Assembly (NCBI GenBank): GCA_002189035.1
Contig: NEEC01000244.1
Span: 1-53,381 of the forward strand
Source: Utricularia gibba
Taxonomy: Eukaryota; Streptophyta; Magnoliopsida; Lamiales; Lentibulariaceae
DNA length: 53,381 nt
Reading direction: 5' to 3'
The notes beneath the pieces are model-generated. The model had not been told where the DNA came from. It did no database searches and saw nothing but the letters and a program-made list of their open reading frames with translations. Shown here in pieces: positions 22,761 through 36,333 of the stretch (the first letter of the stretch is position 1; each line of letters opens with the position of its first letter). The translations under genes were made by a program, and so were the position numbers.

Positions 22761-24007
22761 GGATCACATTTTTTGCCGGGCTACAAATGACTATGGGGCC
22801 GAGCCCGACCTGACCTCCGGCCCGATCCTGGTGCCCCTCGAGAGCGCCTCCTCAAATATAAAGCTTGTGGACAAGAAAACCATTTGGGGTGCTCATGACA
22901 TCCTAACTTCAAAAAATGCATCACGATTTTCGTCGAATAGGACCCCATTGGGCTCAGGAGTCGAACAGAACCTTGGGTCCGGATGAACTTCCCAACGAAA
23001 GCACCCACCCAAAAACGACAAGCTTTTCCTTCAGAAACAATGTAGGCAGCTGCCGAAAACCCAACGTTAATAAATGGATCACTTTTTTTGCCGGGCTACA
23101 AATGACTATGGGCCCGAGTTCGACCCGACCTCCGGCCAGATCCTAGTGCCCCTCGAGAGCGCCTCCTCAAATAAAAAGCATGTGGTTGAGAAAACCATTT
23201 GGGGTGCTCATGACATCCTAACTTCAAAAAATGCATCACGATTTTCGTCGAATAGGACCCGATTGGGCTCAGGAGTCGAACCGAACCTTGGGTCCGGACG
23301 AAGTTCCCAAAAAGCACCCACCCAAAAACGACAAGCTTTTCCTTCAGAAACCATGTAGGCAGCTGCCGAAAACCCAACGTTAATAAATGGATCACTTTTT
23401 TTTGCCGGGCTACAAATGACTATGGGCCCGAGTTGACCTCGGCCCGATCCTAGTGCCCCTCGAGAGCGCCTCCTCAAATAAAAAAGCTTGTGGTTGAGAA
23501 AAACCATTTGGGGTGCTCATGACATCCTAACTTCAAAAAATGCATCACGATTTTCGTCGAATAGGACCGGATTGGGCTCAGGAGTCGAACCGAACCTTGG
23601 GTCCGGACGAATTCCCAACGAAAGCACCCAACCAAAAACGACAAGCTTTTCCTTCAGAAACCATGTAGGCAGCTGCCGAAAACCCAACGTTAATAAATGG
23701 ATCACTTTTTTTGCCGGGCTACAAATGACTATGGGCCCGAGTTCGACCTGACCTCCGGCCCGATCCTAGTGCCCCTCGAGAGCGCCTCCTCAAATAAAAA
23801 GCTGTGGTTGAGAAAACCATTTGGGGTGCTCATGACATCCTAACTTCAAAAAATGCATCACGATTTTCGTCGAATAGGACCCGATTGGGCTCAGGAGTCG
23901 AACCGAACCTTGGGTGGACGAATTCCCAACAAAGCACCCACCAAAAACGACAAGCTTTTCCTTCAGAAACCATGTAGGCAGGTGCCGAAAACCCAACGTT
24001 AATAAAT
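22761..24007 (+). repeat. Pentameric unit 3 lacking one monomer (1247 bp)
   Basis: Monomers a, b, c and e are present, and a is near-identical to the a monomer at 21209. The d monomer (GACTCC-GGCCAGATCC with CCATTGGG) is missing, so the unit is four monomers long. This is the expected result of unequal exchange or deletion of exactly one monomer. Confidence 0.7.
23581..23591 (-). promoter_or_regulatory. Pol III B-box-like motif with T6 run downstream (example, domain 2)
   Basis: The same perfect minus-strand GGTTCGACTCC as in domain 1. Here the change from CAATAAATGC to CAAAAAATGC places a T6 run (23535-23540 on the minus strand) 40 nt after the motif, resembling a Pol III termination signal. 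Domain 1 copies lack this T-run because their sequence there is TTTATTG. No A box was recognised. The arrangement is suggestive only. Confidence 0.28.
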
Positions 24008-27000
24008 GGATCACTTTTTTGCCGGGCTACAAATGACTATGGGCCGAGCCCGACCTGACCTCCGGCCCGATCCTGGTGCCCCTCGAGAGCGCCTCCTCAA
24101 ATATAAAGCTTGTGGACAAGAAAACCATTTGGGGTGCTCATGACATCCTAACTTCAAAAAATGCATCACGATTTTCGTCGAATAGGACCCCATTGGGCTC
24201 AGGAGTCGAACGAACCTTGGGTCCGGATGAACTTCCCGAAAGCACCCACCCAAAAACGACAAGCTTTTCCTTCAGAAACATGTAGGCAGCTGCCGAAAAC
24301 CAACGTTAATAAATGGATCACTTTTTTTGCCGGGCTACAAATGACTATGGGCCCGAGTTCGACCCGACCTCCGGCCCGATCCTAGTGCCCCTCGAGAGCG
24401 CCTCCTCAAATAAAAGCTGTGGTTGAAGAAAACCATTTGGGGTGCTCATGACATCCTAACTTCAAAAAATGCATCACGATTTTCGTCGAATAGGACCCCA
24501 TTGGGCTCAGGAGTCGAACCGAACCTTGGGTCCGGACGAATTTCCGAAACAAAGCACCCACCCAAAAACGACAAGCTTTTCCTTCAGAAACCATGTAGGC
24601 AGGTGCCGAAAACCCAACGTTAATAAATGGATCACTTTTTTTTGCCGGGCTACAAATGACTATGGGCCCGAGCCCGACCCGACTCCGGCCCGATCCCGGT
24701 GCCCTCGAGAGCGCCTCCTCAAATATAAAGCTTGTGGAGAAAACCATTTGGGGTGCTCATGACATCCTAACTTCAAAAATGCATCACGATTTTCGTCGAA
24801 TAGGACCCCATTGGGCTCAGGAGTCGAACCGAACCTTGGGTCCGGATGAACTTCCAACGAAAGCACCCACCCAAAAACGACAAGCTTTTCCTTCAGAAAC
24901 AATGTAGGCAGCTGCCGAAAACCCAACGTTAATAAATGGATCACTTTTTTTGCCGGGCTACAAATGACTATGGGCCCGAGTTCGACCCGACCTCCGGCCA
25001 GATCTAGTGCCCCTCGAGAGCGCCTCCTCAAATAAAAAGCATGTGGTTGAGAAAACCATTTGGGGTGCTCATGACATCCTAACTTCAAAAAATGCATCAC
25101 GATTTTCGTCGAATAGGACCCCATTGGGCTCAGGAGTCGAACCGAACCTTGGGTCCGGACGAATTTTCCAACAACAGCACCCACCCAAAAACGACAAGCT
25201 TTTCCTTCAGAAACCATGTAGGCAGGTGCCGAAAACCCAACGTTAATAAATGGATCACTTTTTTTGCCGGGCTACAAATGACTATGGGCCCGAGCGACCG
25301 GACCTCCGGCCCGATCCTAGTGCCCCTCGAGAGCGCCTCCTCAAATAAAAAAAGCTTGTGGTTGAGAAAACCATTTGGGGTGCTCATGACATCCTAACTT
25401 CAAAAAATGCATCACGATTTTCGTCGAATAGGACCCATTGGGCTCAGGAGTCGAACCGAACCTTGGGTCCGGACGAAGTTCCCAACGAAAGCACCCACCA
25501 AAAACGACAAGCTTTTCCTTCAGAAACCATGTAGGCAGCTGCCGAAAACCCAACGTTAATAAATGGATCACTTTTTTTGCCGGGCTACAAATGACTATGG
25601 GCCGAGCCCGACCTGACCTCCGGCCCGATCCTGGTGCCCCTCGAGAGCGCCTCCTCAAATAAAAGCTTGTGGACAAGAAAACCATTTGGGGTGCTCATGA
25701 CATCCTAACTTCAAAAAATGCATCACGATTTTCGTCGAATAGGACCCGATTGGGCTCAGGAGTCGAACCGAACCTTGGGTCCGGACGAATTCCCAACGAA
25801 AGCACCCACCAAAAACGACAAGCTTTTCCTTCAGAAACCATGTAGGCAGCTGCCGAAAACCCAACGTTAATAAATGGATCACTTTTTTTTGCCGGGCTAC
25901 AAATGACTATGGGCCCGAGCGACTGACCTCCGGCCCGATCCTAGTGCCCCTCGAGAGCGCCTCCTCAAATAAAAAGCATGTGGTTGAGAAAACCATTTGG
26001 GGTGCTCATGACATCCTAACTTCAAAAAATGCATCACGATTTTCGTCGAATAGGACCCGATTGGGCTCAGGAGTCGAACCGAACCTTGGGTCCGGACGAA
26101 GTTCCCAACGAAAGCACCCACCAAAAACGACAAGCTTTTCCTTCAGAAACCATGTAGGCAGGTGCCGAAAACCCAACGTTAATAAATGGATCACATTTTT
26201 TTGCCGGGCTACAAATGACTATGGGGCCGAGCCCGACCTGACCTCCGGCCCGATCCTGGTGCCCCTCGAGAGCGCCTCCTCAAATAAAAAGCTTGTGGAC
26301 AAGAAAAACCATTTGGGGTGCTCATGACATCCTAACTTCAAAAAAAATGCATCACGATTTTCGTCGAATAGGACCCGATTGGGCTCAGGAGTCGAACCGA
26401 ACCTTGGGTCCGGACGAATTTCCGAACAACAGCACCCCACCAAAAACGACAAGCTTTTCCTTCAGAAACCATGTAGGCAGGTGCCGAAAACCCAACGTTA
26501 ATAAATGGATCACTTTTTTGCCGGGCTACAAATGACTATGGGCCGAGCCCGACCTGACCTCCGGCCCGATCCTGGTGCCCCTCGAGAGCGCCTCCTCAAA
26601 TATAAAGCTTGTGGACAAGAAAACCATTTGGGGTGCTCATGACATCCTAACTTCAAAAAATGCATCACGATTTTCGTCGAATAGGACCCCATTGGGCTCA
26701 GGAGTCGAACCGAACCTTGGGTCCGGATGAATTCCAACGAAAGCACCCACCCAAAAACGACAAGCTTTTCCTTCAGAAACATGTAGGCAGCTGCCGAAAA
26801 CCCAACGTTAATAAATGGATCACTTTTTTTTGCCGGGCTACAAATGACTATGGGCCCGAGTTCGACCGACCTCCGGCCAGATCCTAGTGCCCCTCGAGAG
26901 CGCCTCCTCAAATATAAAGCTTGTGGACAAGAAAACCATTTGGGGTGCTCATGACATCCTAACTTCAAAAAATGCATCACGATTTTCGTCGAATAGGACC

Positions 27001-30000
27001 CCATTGGGCTCAGGAGTCGAACCGAACCTTGGGTCCGGACGAATTTTCCCAACAAAGCACCCACCCAAAACGACAAGCTTTTCCTTCAGAAACCATGTAG
27101 GCAGGTGCCGAAAACCCAACGTTAATAAATGGATCACTTTTTTTGCCGGGCTACAAATGACTATGGGCCGAGCCCGACCTGACCTCCGGCCCGATCCTAG
27201 TGCCCCTCGAGAGCGCCTCCTCAAATATAAAGCTTGTGGACAAGAAAACCATTTGGGGTGCTCATGACATCCTAACTTCAAAAAAATGCATCACGATTTT
27301 CGTCGAATAGGACCCATTGGGCTCAGGAGTCGAACAGAACCTTGGGTCCGGATGAATTCCCAACGAAAGCACCCACCCAAAAACGACAAGCTTTTCCTTC
27401 AGAAACAATGTAGGCAGCTGCCGAAAACCCAACGTTAATAAATGGATCACTTTTTTGCCGGGCTACAAATGACTATGGGCCGAGTTCGACCCGACCTCCG
27501 GCCCGATCCTAGTGCCCCTCGAGAGCGCCTCCTCAAATAAAAAAGCTGTGGACAGAAAACCATTTGGGGTGCTCATGACATCCTAACTTCAAAAAATGCA
27601 TCACGATTTTCGTCGAATAGGACCCGATTGGGCTCAGGAGTCGAACCGAACCTTGGGTCCGGACGAATTCCCAACAACAGCACCCACCAAAAACGACAAG
27701 CTTTTCCTTCAGAAACCATGTAGGCAGCTGCCGAAAACCCAACGTTAATAAATGGATCACTTTTTTTTGCCGGGCTACAAATGACTATGGGCCCGAGCCC
27801 GACCTGACTCCGGCCCGATCCGGTGCCCCTCGAGAGCGCCTCCTCAAATATAAAGCTTGTGGATGAGAAAACCATTTGGGGTGCTCATGACATCCTAACT
27901 TCAAAAATGCATCACGATTTTCGTCGAATAGGACCCCATTGGGCTCAGGAGTCGAACCGAACCTTGGGTCCGGACGAATTCCAACAAAGCACCCACCCAA
28001 AAACGACAAGCTTTTCCTTCAGAAACCATGTAGGCAGCTGCCGAAAACCCAACGTTAATAAATGGATCACTTTTTTTGCCGGGCTACAAATGACTATGGG
28101 CCCGAGCCCGACCTGACCTCCGGCCCGATCCTGGTGCCCCTCGAGAGCGCCTCCTCAAAATAAAAGCTGTGGTGAGAAAACCATTTGGGGTGCTCATGAC
28201 ATCCTAACTTCAAAAATGCATCACGATTTTCGTCGAATAGGACCCCATTGGGCTCAGGAGTCGAACCGAACCTTGGGTCCGGATGAACTTCCAACGAAAG
28301 CACCCACCCAAAAACGACAAGCTTTTCCTTCAGAAACATGTAGGCAGCTGCCGAAAACCCAACGTTAATAAATGGATCACTTTTTTTGCCGGGCTACAAA
28401 TGACTATGGGCCCGAGTTCGACCCGACCTCCGCCCGATCCTAGTGCCCCTCGAGAGCGCCTCCTCAATAAAAAAGCTGTGGTTGAAGAAAACCATTTGGG
28501 GTGCTCATGACATCCTAACTTCAAAAAATGCATCACGATTTTCGTCGAATAGGACCCGTTGGGCTCAGGAGTCGAACCGAACCTTGGGTCCGGACGAATT
28601 CCCAAACGAAAGCACCCACCCAAAAACGACAAGCTTTTCCTTCAGAAACCATGTAGGCAGCTGCCGAAAACCCAACGTTAATAAATGGATCACTTTTTTT
28701 TGCCGGGCTACAAATGACTATGGGCCCGAGCGACGACCTCCGGCCCGATCCTAGTGCCCCTCGAGAGCGCCTCCTCAAATAAAAAGCTGTGGTTGAGAAA
28801 ACCATTTGGGGTGCTCATGACATCCTAACTTCAAAAAATGCATCACGATTTTCGTCGAATAGGACCTGATTGGGCTCAGGAGTCGAACCGAACCTTGGGT
28901 CCGGACGAATTTCCAACAACAGCACCCACCCAAAAACGACAAGCTTTTCCTTCAGAAACCATGTAGGCAGCTGCCGAAAACCCAACGTTAATAAATGGAT
29001 CACTTTTTGCCGGGCTACAAATGACTATGGGCCGAGCCCGACCTGACCTCCGCCCGATCCTGGTGCCCTCGAGAGCGCCTCCTCAAATATAAAGCTTGTG
29101 GACAAGAAAACCATTTGGGGTGCTCATGACATCCTAACTTCAAAAAATGCATCACGATTTTCGTCGAATAGGACCCATTGGGCTCAGGAGTCGAACCGAA
29201 CCTTGGGTCCGGATGAATTCCCAACGAAAGCACCCACCAAAAACGACAAGCTTTTCCTTCAGAAACAATGTAGGCAGCTGCCGAAAACCCAACGTTAATA
29301 AATGGATCACTTTTTTGCCGGGCTACAAATGACTATGGGCCCGAGCGACCGACCTCCGGCCCGATCCTAGTGCCCTCGAGAGCGCCTCCTCAAATATAAA
29401 GCTTGTGGACAAGAAAACCATTTGGGGTGCTCATGACATCCTAACTTCAAAAAATGCATCACGATTTTCGTCGAATAGGACCCCATTGGGCTCAGGAGTC
29501 GAACCGAACCTTGGGTCCGGATGAACTTCCAACGAAAGCACCCACCCAAAAAGACAAGCTTTTCCTTCAGAAACAATGTAGGCAGCTGCCGAAAACCCAA
29601 CGTTAATAAATGGATCACTTTTTTGCCGGGCTACAAATGACTATGGGCCGAGCCCGACCTGACCTCCGGCCCGATCCTGGTGCCCTCGAGAGCGCCTCCT
29701 CAAATATAAAGCTTGTGGATGAGAAAACCATTTGGGGTGCTCATGACATCCTAACTTCAAAAATGCATCACGATTTTCGTCGAATAGGACCCCATTGGGC
29801 TCAGGAGTCGAACCGAACCTTGGGTCCGGACGAATTCCAACAAAGCACCCACCCAAAAACGACAAGCTTTTCCTTCAGAAACCATGTAGGCAGCTGCCGA
29901 AAAACCCAACGTTAATAAATGGATCACTTTTTTTGCCGGGCTACAAATGACTATGGGGCCGAGCCCGACCTGACCTCCGCCCGATCCTGTGCCCCTCGAG

Positions 30001-30849
30001 AGCGCCTCCTCAAATATAAAAGCTTGTGGACAAGAAAACCATTTGGGGTGCTCATGACATCCTAACTTCAAAAAAATGCATCACGATTTTCGTCGAATAG
30101 GACCCCATTGGGCTCAGGAGTCGAACAGAACCTTGGGTCCGGATGAATTCCCAACGAAAGCACCTCCAAAAACGACAAGCTTTTCCTTCAGAAACCATGT
30201 AGGCAGCTGCCGAAAACCCAACGTTAATAAATGGATCACTTTTTTTGCCGGGCTACAAATGACTATGGGCCCGAGTTCGACCCGACCTCCGGCCAGATCC
30301 TAGTGCCCCTCGAGAGCGCCTCCTCAAATAAAAAGCTTGTGGTTGAGAAAAACCATTTGGGGTGCTCATGACATCCTAACTTCAAAAAATGCATCACGAT
30401 TTTCGTCGAATAGGACCCGATTGGGCTCAGGAGTCGAACGAACCTTGGGTCCGGACGAACTTCCCAACGAAAGCACCCCAAAAACGACAAGCTTTTCCTT
30501 CAGAAACAATGTAGGCAGCTGCCGAAAACCCAACGTTAATAAATGGATCACTTTTTTTGCCGGGCTACAAATGACTATGGGCCCGAGCCGACCCGACCTC
30601 CGGCCGATCCTAGTGCCCCTCGAGAGCGCCTCCTCAAATAAAGCTTGTGGAGAAAACCATTTGGGGTGCTCATGACATCCTAACTTCAAAAAATGCATCA
30701 CGATTTTCGTCGAATAGGACCCGATTGGGCTCAGGAGTCGAACCGAACCTTGGGTCCGGACGAAGTTCCAAACAAAGCACACCCAAAAACGACAAGCTTT
30801 TCCTTCAGAAACCATGTAGGCAGCTGCCGAAAACCCAACGTTAATAAAT

Positions 30850-31132
30850 GGATCACTTTTTTGCCGGGCTACAAATGACTATGGGCCCGAGCCCGACCCG
30901 ACCTCCGGCCCGATCCTGGTGCCCTCGAGAGCGCCTCCTCAAATATAAAGCTTGTGGATGAGAAAACCATTTGGGGTGCTCATGACATCCTAACTTCAAA
31001 AATGCATCACGATTTTCGTCGAATAGGACCGGAGGGTCGAACGAAGTCCCGAATGAAAGCACCCACCAAAAACGACAAGCTTTTCCTTCAGAAACCATGT
31101 AGGCAGCTGCCGAAAACCCAACGTTAATAAAT
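30850..31132 (+). repeat. Deleted-subtype monomer (283 bp)
   Basis: After CGAATAGGACC the sequence reads GGAGGGTCGAACGAAGTCCC near 31030. The CTCAGGAGTC-to-TTGGGTCC region is missing. Breakpoints differ from the later deleted copies, and the monomer carries the GATGAG box. Confidence 0.8.
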
Positions 31133-32025
31133 GGATCACTTTTTTTGCCGGGCTACAAATGACTATGGGCCCGAGTTCGACCGACCTCCGGCCGATCCTA
31201 GTGCCCCTCGAGAGCGCCTCCTCAAATAAAAAGCTTGTGGTTGAGAAAACCATTTGGGGTGCTCATGACATCCTAACTTCAAAAATGCATCACGATTTTC
31301 GTCGAATAGGACCCGATTGGGCTCAGGAGTCGAACCGAACCTTGGGTCCGGACGAACTTCCAACAAAGCACCACCCAAAAACGACAAGCTTTTCCTTCAG
31401 AAACCATGTAGGCAGCTGCCGAAAACCCAACGTTAATAAATGGATCACTTTTTTGCCGGGCTACAAATGACTATGGGCCCGAGCGACCCGACTCCGGCCG
31501 ATCCTAGTGCCCTCGAGAGCGCCTCCTCAAATAAAAAGCATGTGGTGAGAAAACCATTTGGGGTGCTCATGACATCCTAACTTCAAAAAATGCATCACGA
31601 TTTTCGTCGAATAGGACCGATTGGGCTCAGGAGTCGAACCGAACCTTGGGTCCGGACGAAGTTCCCAACGAAAGCACCCACCCAAAAACGACAAGCTTTC
31701 CTTCAGAAACCATGTAGGCAGCTGCCGAAAACCCAACGTTAATAAATGGATCACTTTTTTTGCCGGGCTACAAATGACTATGGGCCCGAGCGACCCGACC
31801 TCCGGCCCGATCCTAGTGCCCCTCGAGAGCGCCTCCTCAAATAAAAAGCTTGTGGTTGAGAAAACCATTTGGGGTGCTCATGACATCCTAACTTCAAAAA
31901 AATGCATCACGATTTTCGTCGAATAGGACCCGATTGGGCTCAGGAGTCGAACCGAACTTGGGTCCGGACGAATTCCCAACAAAGCACCCACCAAAAACGA
32001 CAAGCTTTTCCTTCAGAAACCATGT

Positions 32026-32072
32026 AGGCGAAAACCCAACGTTAAAAATGGATCACTTTTTTGCCGGGCTAA
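32026..32072 (+). repeat. Cluster of small lesions across a monomer junction
   Basis: GTAGGCGAAAACCC has lost seven bases of the GGCAGCTGCC palindrome, probably by deletion between GGC/GC repeats. Just after, TTAAAAATGG replaces TTAATAAATGG and GGGCTAAAATGAC replaces GGGCTACAAATGAC. The normally invariant tail is damaged only here and in a few other single copies. Confidence 0.75.
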
Positions 32073-33280
32073 AATGACTATGGGCCGAGCCCGACCGACC
32101 TCCGGCCCGATCCTAGTGCCCCTCGAGAGCGCCTCCTCAAATATAAAGCTTGTGGAGAAAACCATTTGGGGTGCTCATGACATCCTAACTTCAAAAATGC
32201 ATCACGATTTTCGTCGAATAGGACCCCATTGGGCTCAGGAGTCGAACCGAACCTTGGGTCCGGACGAATTCCCAACAAAAGCACCCACCCAAAAACGACA
32301 AGCTTTTCCTTCAGAAACATGTAGGCAGCTGCCGAAAACCCAACGTTAATAAATGGATCACTTTTTTTGCCGGGCTACAAATGACTATGGGCCCGAGTTC
32401 GACCGACCTCCGGCCCGATCCTAGTGCCCCTCGAGAGCGCCTCCTCAAATAAAAAGCTTGTGTTGAGAAAACCATTTGGGGTGCTCATGACATCCTAACT
32501 TCAAAAATGCATCACGATTTTCGTCGAATAGGACCCGATTGGGCTCAGGAGTCGAACGAACCTTGGGTCCGGACGAACTTCCAACAAAAGCACCCACCCA
32601 AAAACGACAAGCTTTTCCTTCAGAAACCATGTAGGCAGTGCCGAAAACCCAACGTTAATAAATGGATCACTTTTTTTGCCGGGCTACAAATGACTATGGG
32701 CCCGAGCCCGACCGACCTCCGGCCCGATCCTGGTGCCCCTCGAGAGCGCCTCCTCAAATAAAGCTTGTGGACAAGAAAACCATTTGGGGTGCTCATGACA
32801 TCCTAACTTCAAAAAATGCATCACGATTTTCGTCGAATAGGACCCATTGGGCTCAGGAGTCGAACGAACCTTGGGTCCGGATGAACTTCCAACGAAAGCA
32901 CCACCCAAAACGACAAGCTTTTCCTTCAGAAACCATGTAGGCAGCTGCCGAAAACCCAACGTTAATAAATGGATCACTTTTTTTGCCGGGCTACAAATGA
33001 CTATGGGCCCGAGTTCGACCCGACCTCCGGCCGATCCTAGTGCCCCTCGAGAGCGCCTCCTCAAATATAAAGCTTGTGGACAAGAAAACCATTTGGGGTG
33101 CTCATGACATCCTAACTTCAAAAAATGCATCACGATTTTCGTCGAATAGGACCCGATTGGGCTCAGGAGTCGAACCGAACCTTGGGTCGGACGAACTTCC
33201 AACAAAGCACCCACCAAAAACGACAAGCTTTTCCTTCAGAAACCATGTAGGCAGCTGCCGAAAACCCAACGTTAATAAAT

Positions 33281-33566
33281 GGATCACTTTTTTTGCCGGG
33301 CTACAAATGACTATGGGCCCGAGCCCGACCCGACCTCCGGCCCGATCCTGGTGCCCTCGAGAGCGCCTCCTCAAATATAAAGCTTGTGGATGAGAAAACC
33401 ATTTGGGGTGCTCATGACATCCTAACTTCAAAAATGCATCACGATTTTCGTCGAATAGGACCCGATTGGGTCGAACGAACTTTCCCAACGAAAGCACCAC
33501 CAAAAACGACAAGCTTTTCCTTCAGAAACCATGTAGGCAGCTGCCGAAAACCCAACGTTAATAAAT
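33281..33566 (+). repeat. Deleted-subtype monomer (286 bp)
   Basis: Near 33465 the sequence reads CGATTGGGTCGAACGAACTT then TCCCAACG. The B-box segment is lost. The GATGAG box is present. Confidence 0.82.
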
Positions 33567-36333
33567 GGATCACTTTTTTTGCCGGGCTACAAATGACTAT
33601 GGGCCCGAGTTCGACCCGACCTCCGGCCGATCCTAGTGCCCCTCGAGAGCGCCTCCTCAAATATAAAGCTTGTGAGAAAACCATTTGGGGTGCTCATGAC
33701 ATCCTAACTTCAAAAAATGCATCACGATTTTCGTCGAATAGGACCCGATTGGGCTCAGGAGTCGAACGAACCTTGGGTCCGGATGAAATTTCCAACGAAA
33801 GCACCCACCCAAAAACGACAAGCTTTTCCTTCAGAAACATGTAGGCAGCTGCCGAAAACCCAACGTTAATAAATGGATCACTTTTTTTGCCGGGCTACAA
33901 ATGACTATGGGCCCGAGCCGACCCGACCTCCGGCCCGATCCTAGTGCCCCTCGAGAGCGCCTCCTCAAATATAAAGCTTGTGGAGAAAACCATTTGGGGT
34001 GCTCATGACATCCTAACTTCAAAAATGCATCACGATTTTTCGTCGAATAGGACCCCGATTGGGCTCAGGAGTCGAACCGAACCTTGGGTCCGGACGAATT
34101 CCCAACGAAAGCACCCACCCAAAAACGACAAGCTTTTCCTTCAGAAACATGTAGGCAGCTGCCGAAAACCCAACGTTAATAAATGGATCACTTTTTTTGC
34201 CGGGCTACAAATGACTATGGGCCGAGCCCGACCCGACCTCCGGCCGATCCTAGTGCCCCTCGAGAGCGCCTCCTCAAATATAAAGCTTGTGAGAAAACCA
34301 TTTGGGTGCTCATGACATCCTAACTTCAAAAATGCATCACGATTTTCGTCGAATAGGACCCGATTGGGCTCAGGAGTCGAACCGAACCTTGGGTCCGGAC
34401 GAATTCCAACGAAAGCACCCACCCAAAAACGACAAGCTTTTCCTTCAGAAACCATGTAGGCAGCTGCCGAAAACCCAACGTTAATAAATGGATCACTTTT
34501 TTGCCGGGCTACAAATGACTATGGGCCCGAGCCCGACCGACCTCCGGCCCGATCCTGGTGCCCCTCGAGAGCGCCTCCTCAAATATAAAGCTTGTGGATG
34601 AGAAAACCATTTGGGGTGCTCATGACATCCTAACTTCAAAAATGCATCACGATTTTCGTCGAATAGGACCGATTGGGCTCAGGAGTCGAACCGAACCTTG
34701 GGTCCGGACGAATTTCCAACAAAGCACCCACCCAAAAACGACAAGCTTTTCCTTCAGAAACCATGTAGGCAGCTGCCGAAAACCCAACGTTAATAAATGG
34801 ATCACTTTTTTTGCCGGGCTACAAATGACTATGGGCCGAGCCCGACCGACCTCCGGCCCGATCCTAGTGCCCCTCGAGAGCGCCTCCTCAAATATAAAGC
34901 TTGTGGACAAGAAAACCATTTGGGGTGCTCATGACATCCTAACTTCAAAAAATGCATCACGATTTTCGTCGAATAGGACCCGATTGGGCTCAGGAGTCGA
35001 ACCGAACCTTGGGTCGACTTCCCAACAAAAGCACCCACCCAAAAACGACAAGCTTTTCCTTCAGAAACCATGTAGGCAGCTGCCGAAAACCCAACGTTAA
35101 TAAATGGATCACTTTTTTTGCCGGGCTACAAATGACTATGGGCCGAGCGACCGACCTCCGGCCGATCCTAGTGCCCTCGAGAGCGCCTCCTCAAATAAAA
35201 AGCTTGTGGTTGAGAAAACCATTTGGGGTGCTCATGACATCCTAACTTCAAAAAATGCATCACGATTTTCGTCGAATAGGACCCGATTGGGCTCAGGAGT
35301 CGAACCGAACCTTGGGTCCGGACGAACTTCCCAAAAAGCACCACCCAAAAACGACAAGCTTTTCCTTCAAACCATGTAGGCAGCTGCCGAAAACCCAACG
35401 TTAATAAATGGATCACTTTTTTTGCCGGGCTACAAATGACTATGGGCCCGAGCCCGACCCGACCTCCGGCCCGATCCTGGTGCCCCTCGAGAGCGCCTCC
35501 TCAAATATAAAGCTTGTGGAGAAAACCATTTGGGGTGCTCATGACATCCTAACTTCAAAAAATGCATCACGATTTTCGTCGAATAGGACCCATTGGGCTC
35601 AGGAGTCGAAGAACCTTGGGTCCGGATGAATTCCCAACGAAAGCACCCACCCAAAAACGACAAGCTTTTCCTTCAGAAACATGTAGGCAGCTGCCGAAAA
35701 CCCAACGTTAATAAATGGATCACTTTTTTTGCCGGGCTACAAATGACTATGGGCCCGAGCCCGACCCGACCTCCGGCCCGATCCTAGTGCCCCTCGAGAG
35801 CGCCTCCTCAAATATAAAGCTTGTGGAGAAAACCATTTGGGGTGCTCATGACATCCTAACTTCAAAAAATGCATCACGATTTTCGTCGAATAGGACCCAT
35901 TGGGCTCAGGAGTCGAACGAACCTTGGGTCCGGATGAACTTCCCAACAGCACCCACCCAAAAACGACAAGCTTTTCCTTCAGAAACCATGTAGGCAGCTG
36001 CCGAAAACCCAACGTTAATAAATGGATCACTTTTTTTGCCGGGCTACAAATGACTATGGGCCGAGTTCGACCCGACCTCCGGCCGATCCTAGTGCCCCTC
36101 GAGAGCGCCTCCTCAAATATAAAGCTTGTGGACAAGAAAACCATTTGGGGTGCTCATGACATCCTAACTTCAAAAAATGCATCACGATTTTCGTCGAATA
36201 GGACCCGATTGGGCTCAGGAGTCGAACCGAACCTTGGGTCCGGACGAAGTTCCAACAAAGCACCACCCAAAAACGACAAGCTTTTCCTTCAGAAACCATG
36301 TAGGCAGCTGCCGAAAACCCAACGTTAATAAAT

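Larger units (their letters stand above)
19033..30849 (+). repeat. Domain 2: CAAAAAATGC / GACGAAG monomer family (~38 copies)
   Basis: About 38 monomers, mean about 311 bp. From 19178 onward TTCAAAAAATGC replaces TTCAATAAATGC. The CCCGGG variant is absent, CCCCATTGGG joins CCCGATTGGG, and GACGAAG or GACGAATTC largely replaces GATGAAC. New markers appear: GGCCAGATCC, the GACAAG box, CACATTTTTT in the T-tract (near 21209, 22761 and 26188) and the broken palindrome GGCAGGTGCC. Pentameric order is clear in the left part (19648-24007). To the right the same monomer types continue in irregular order. Confidence 0.8.
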
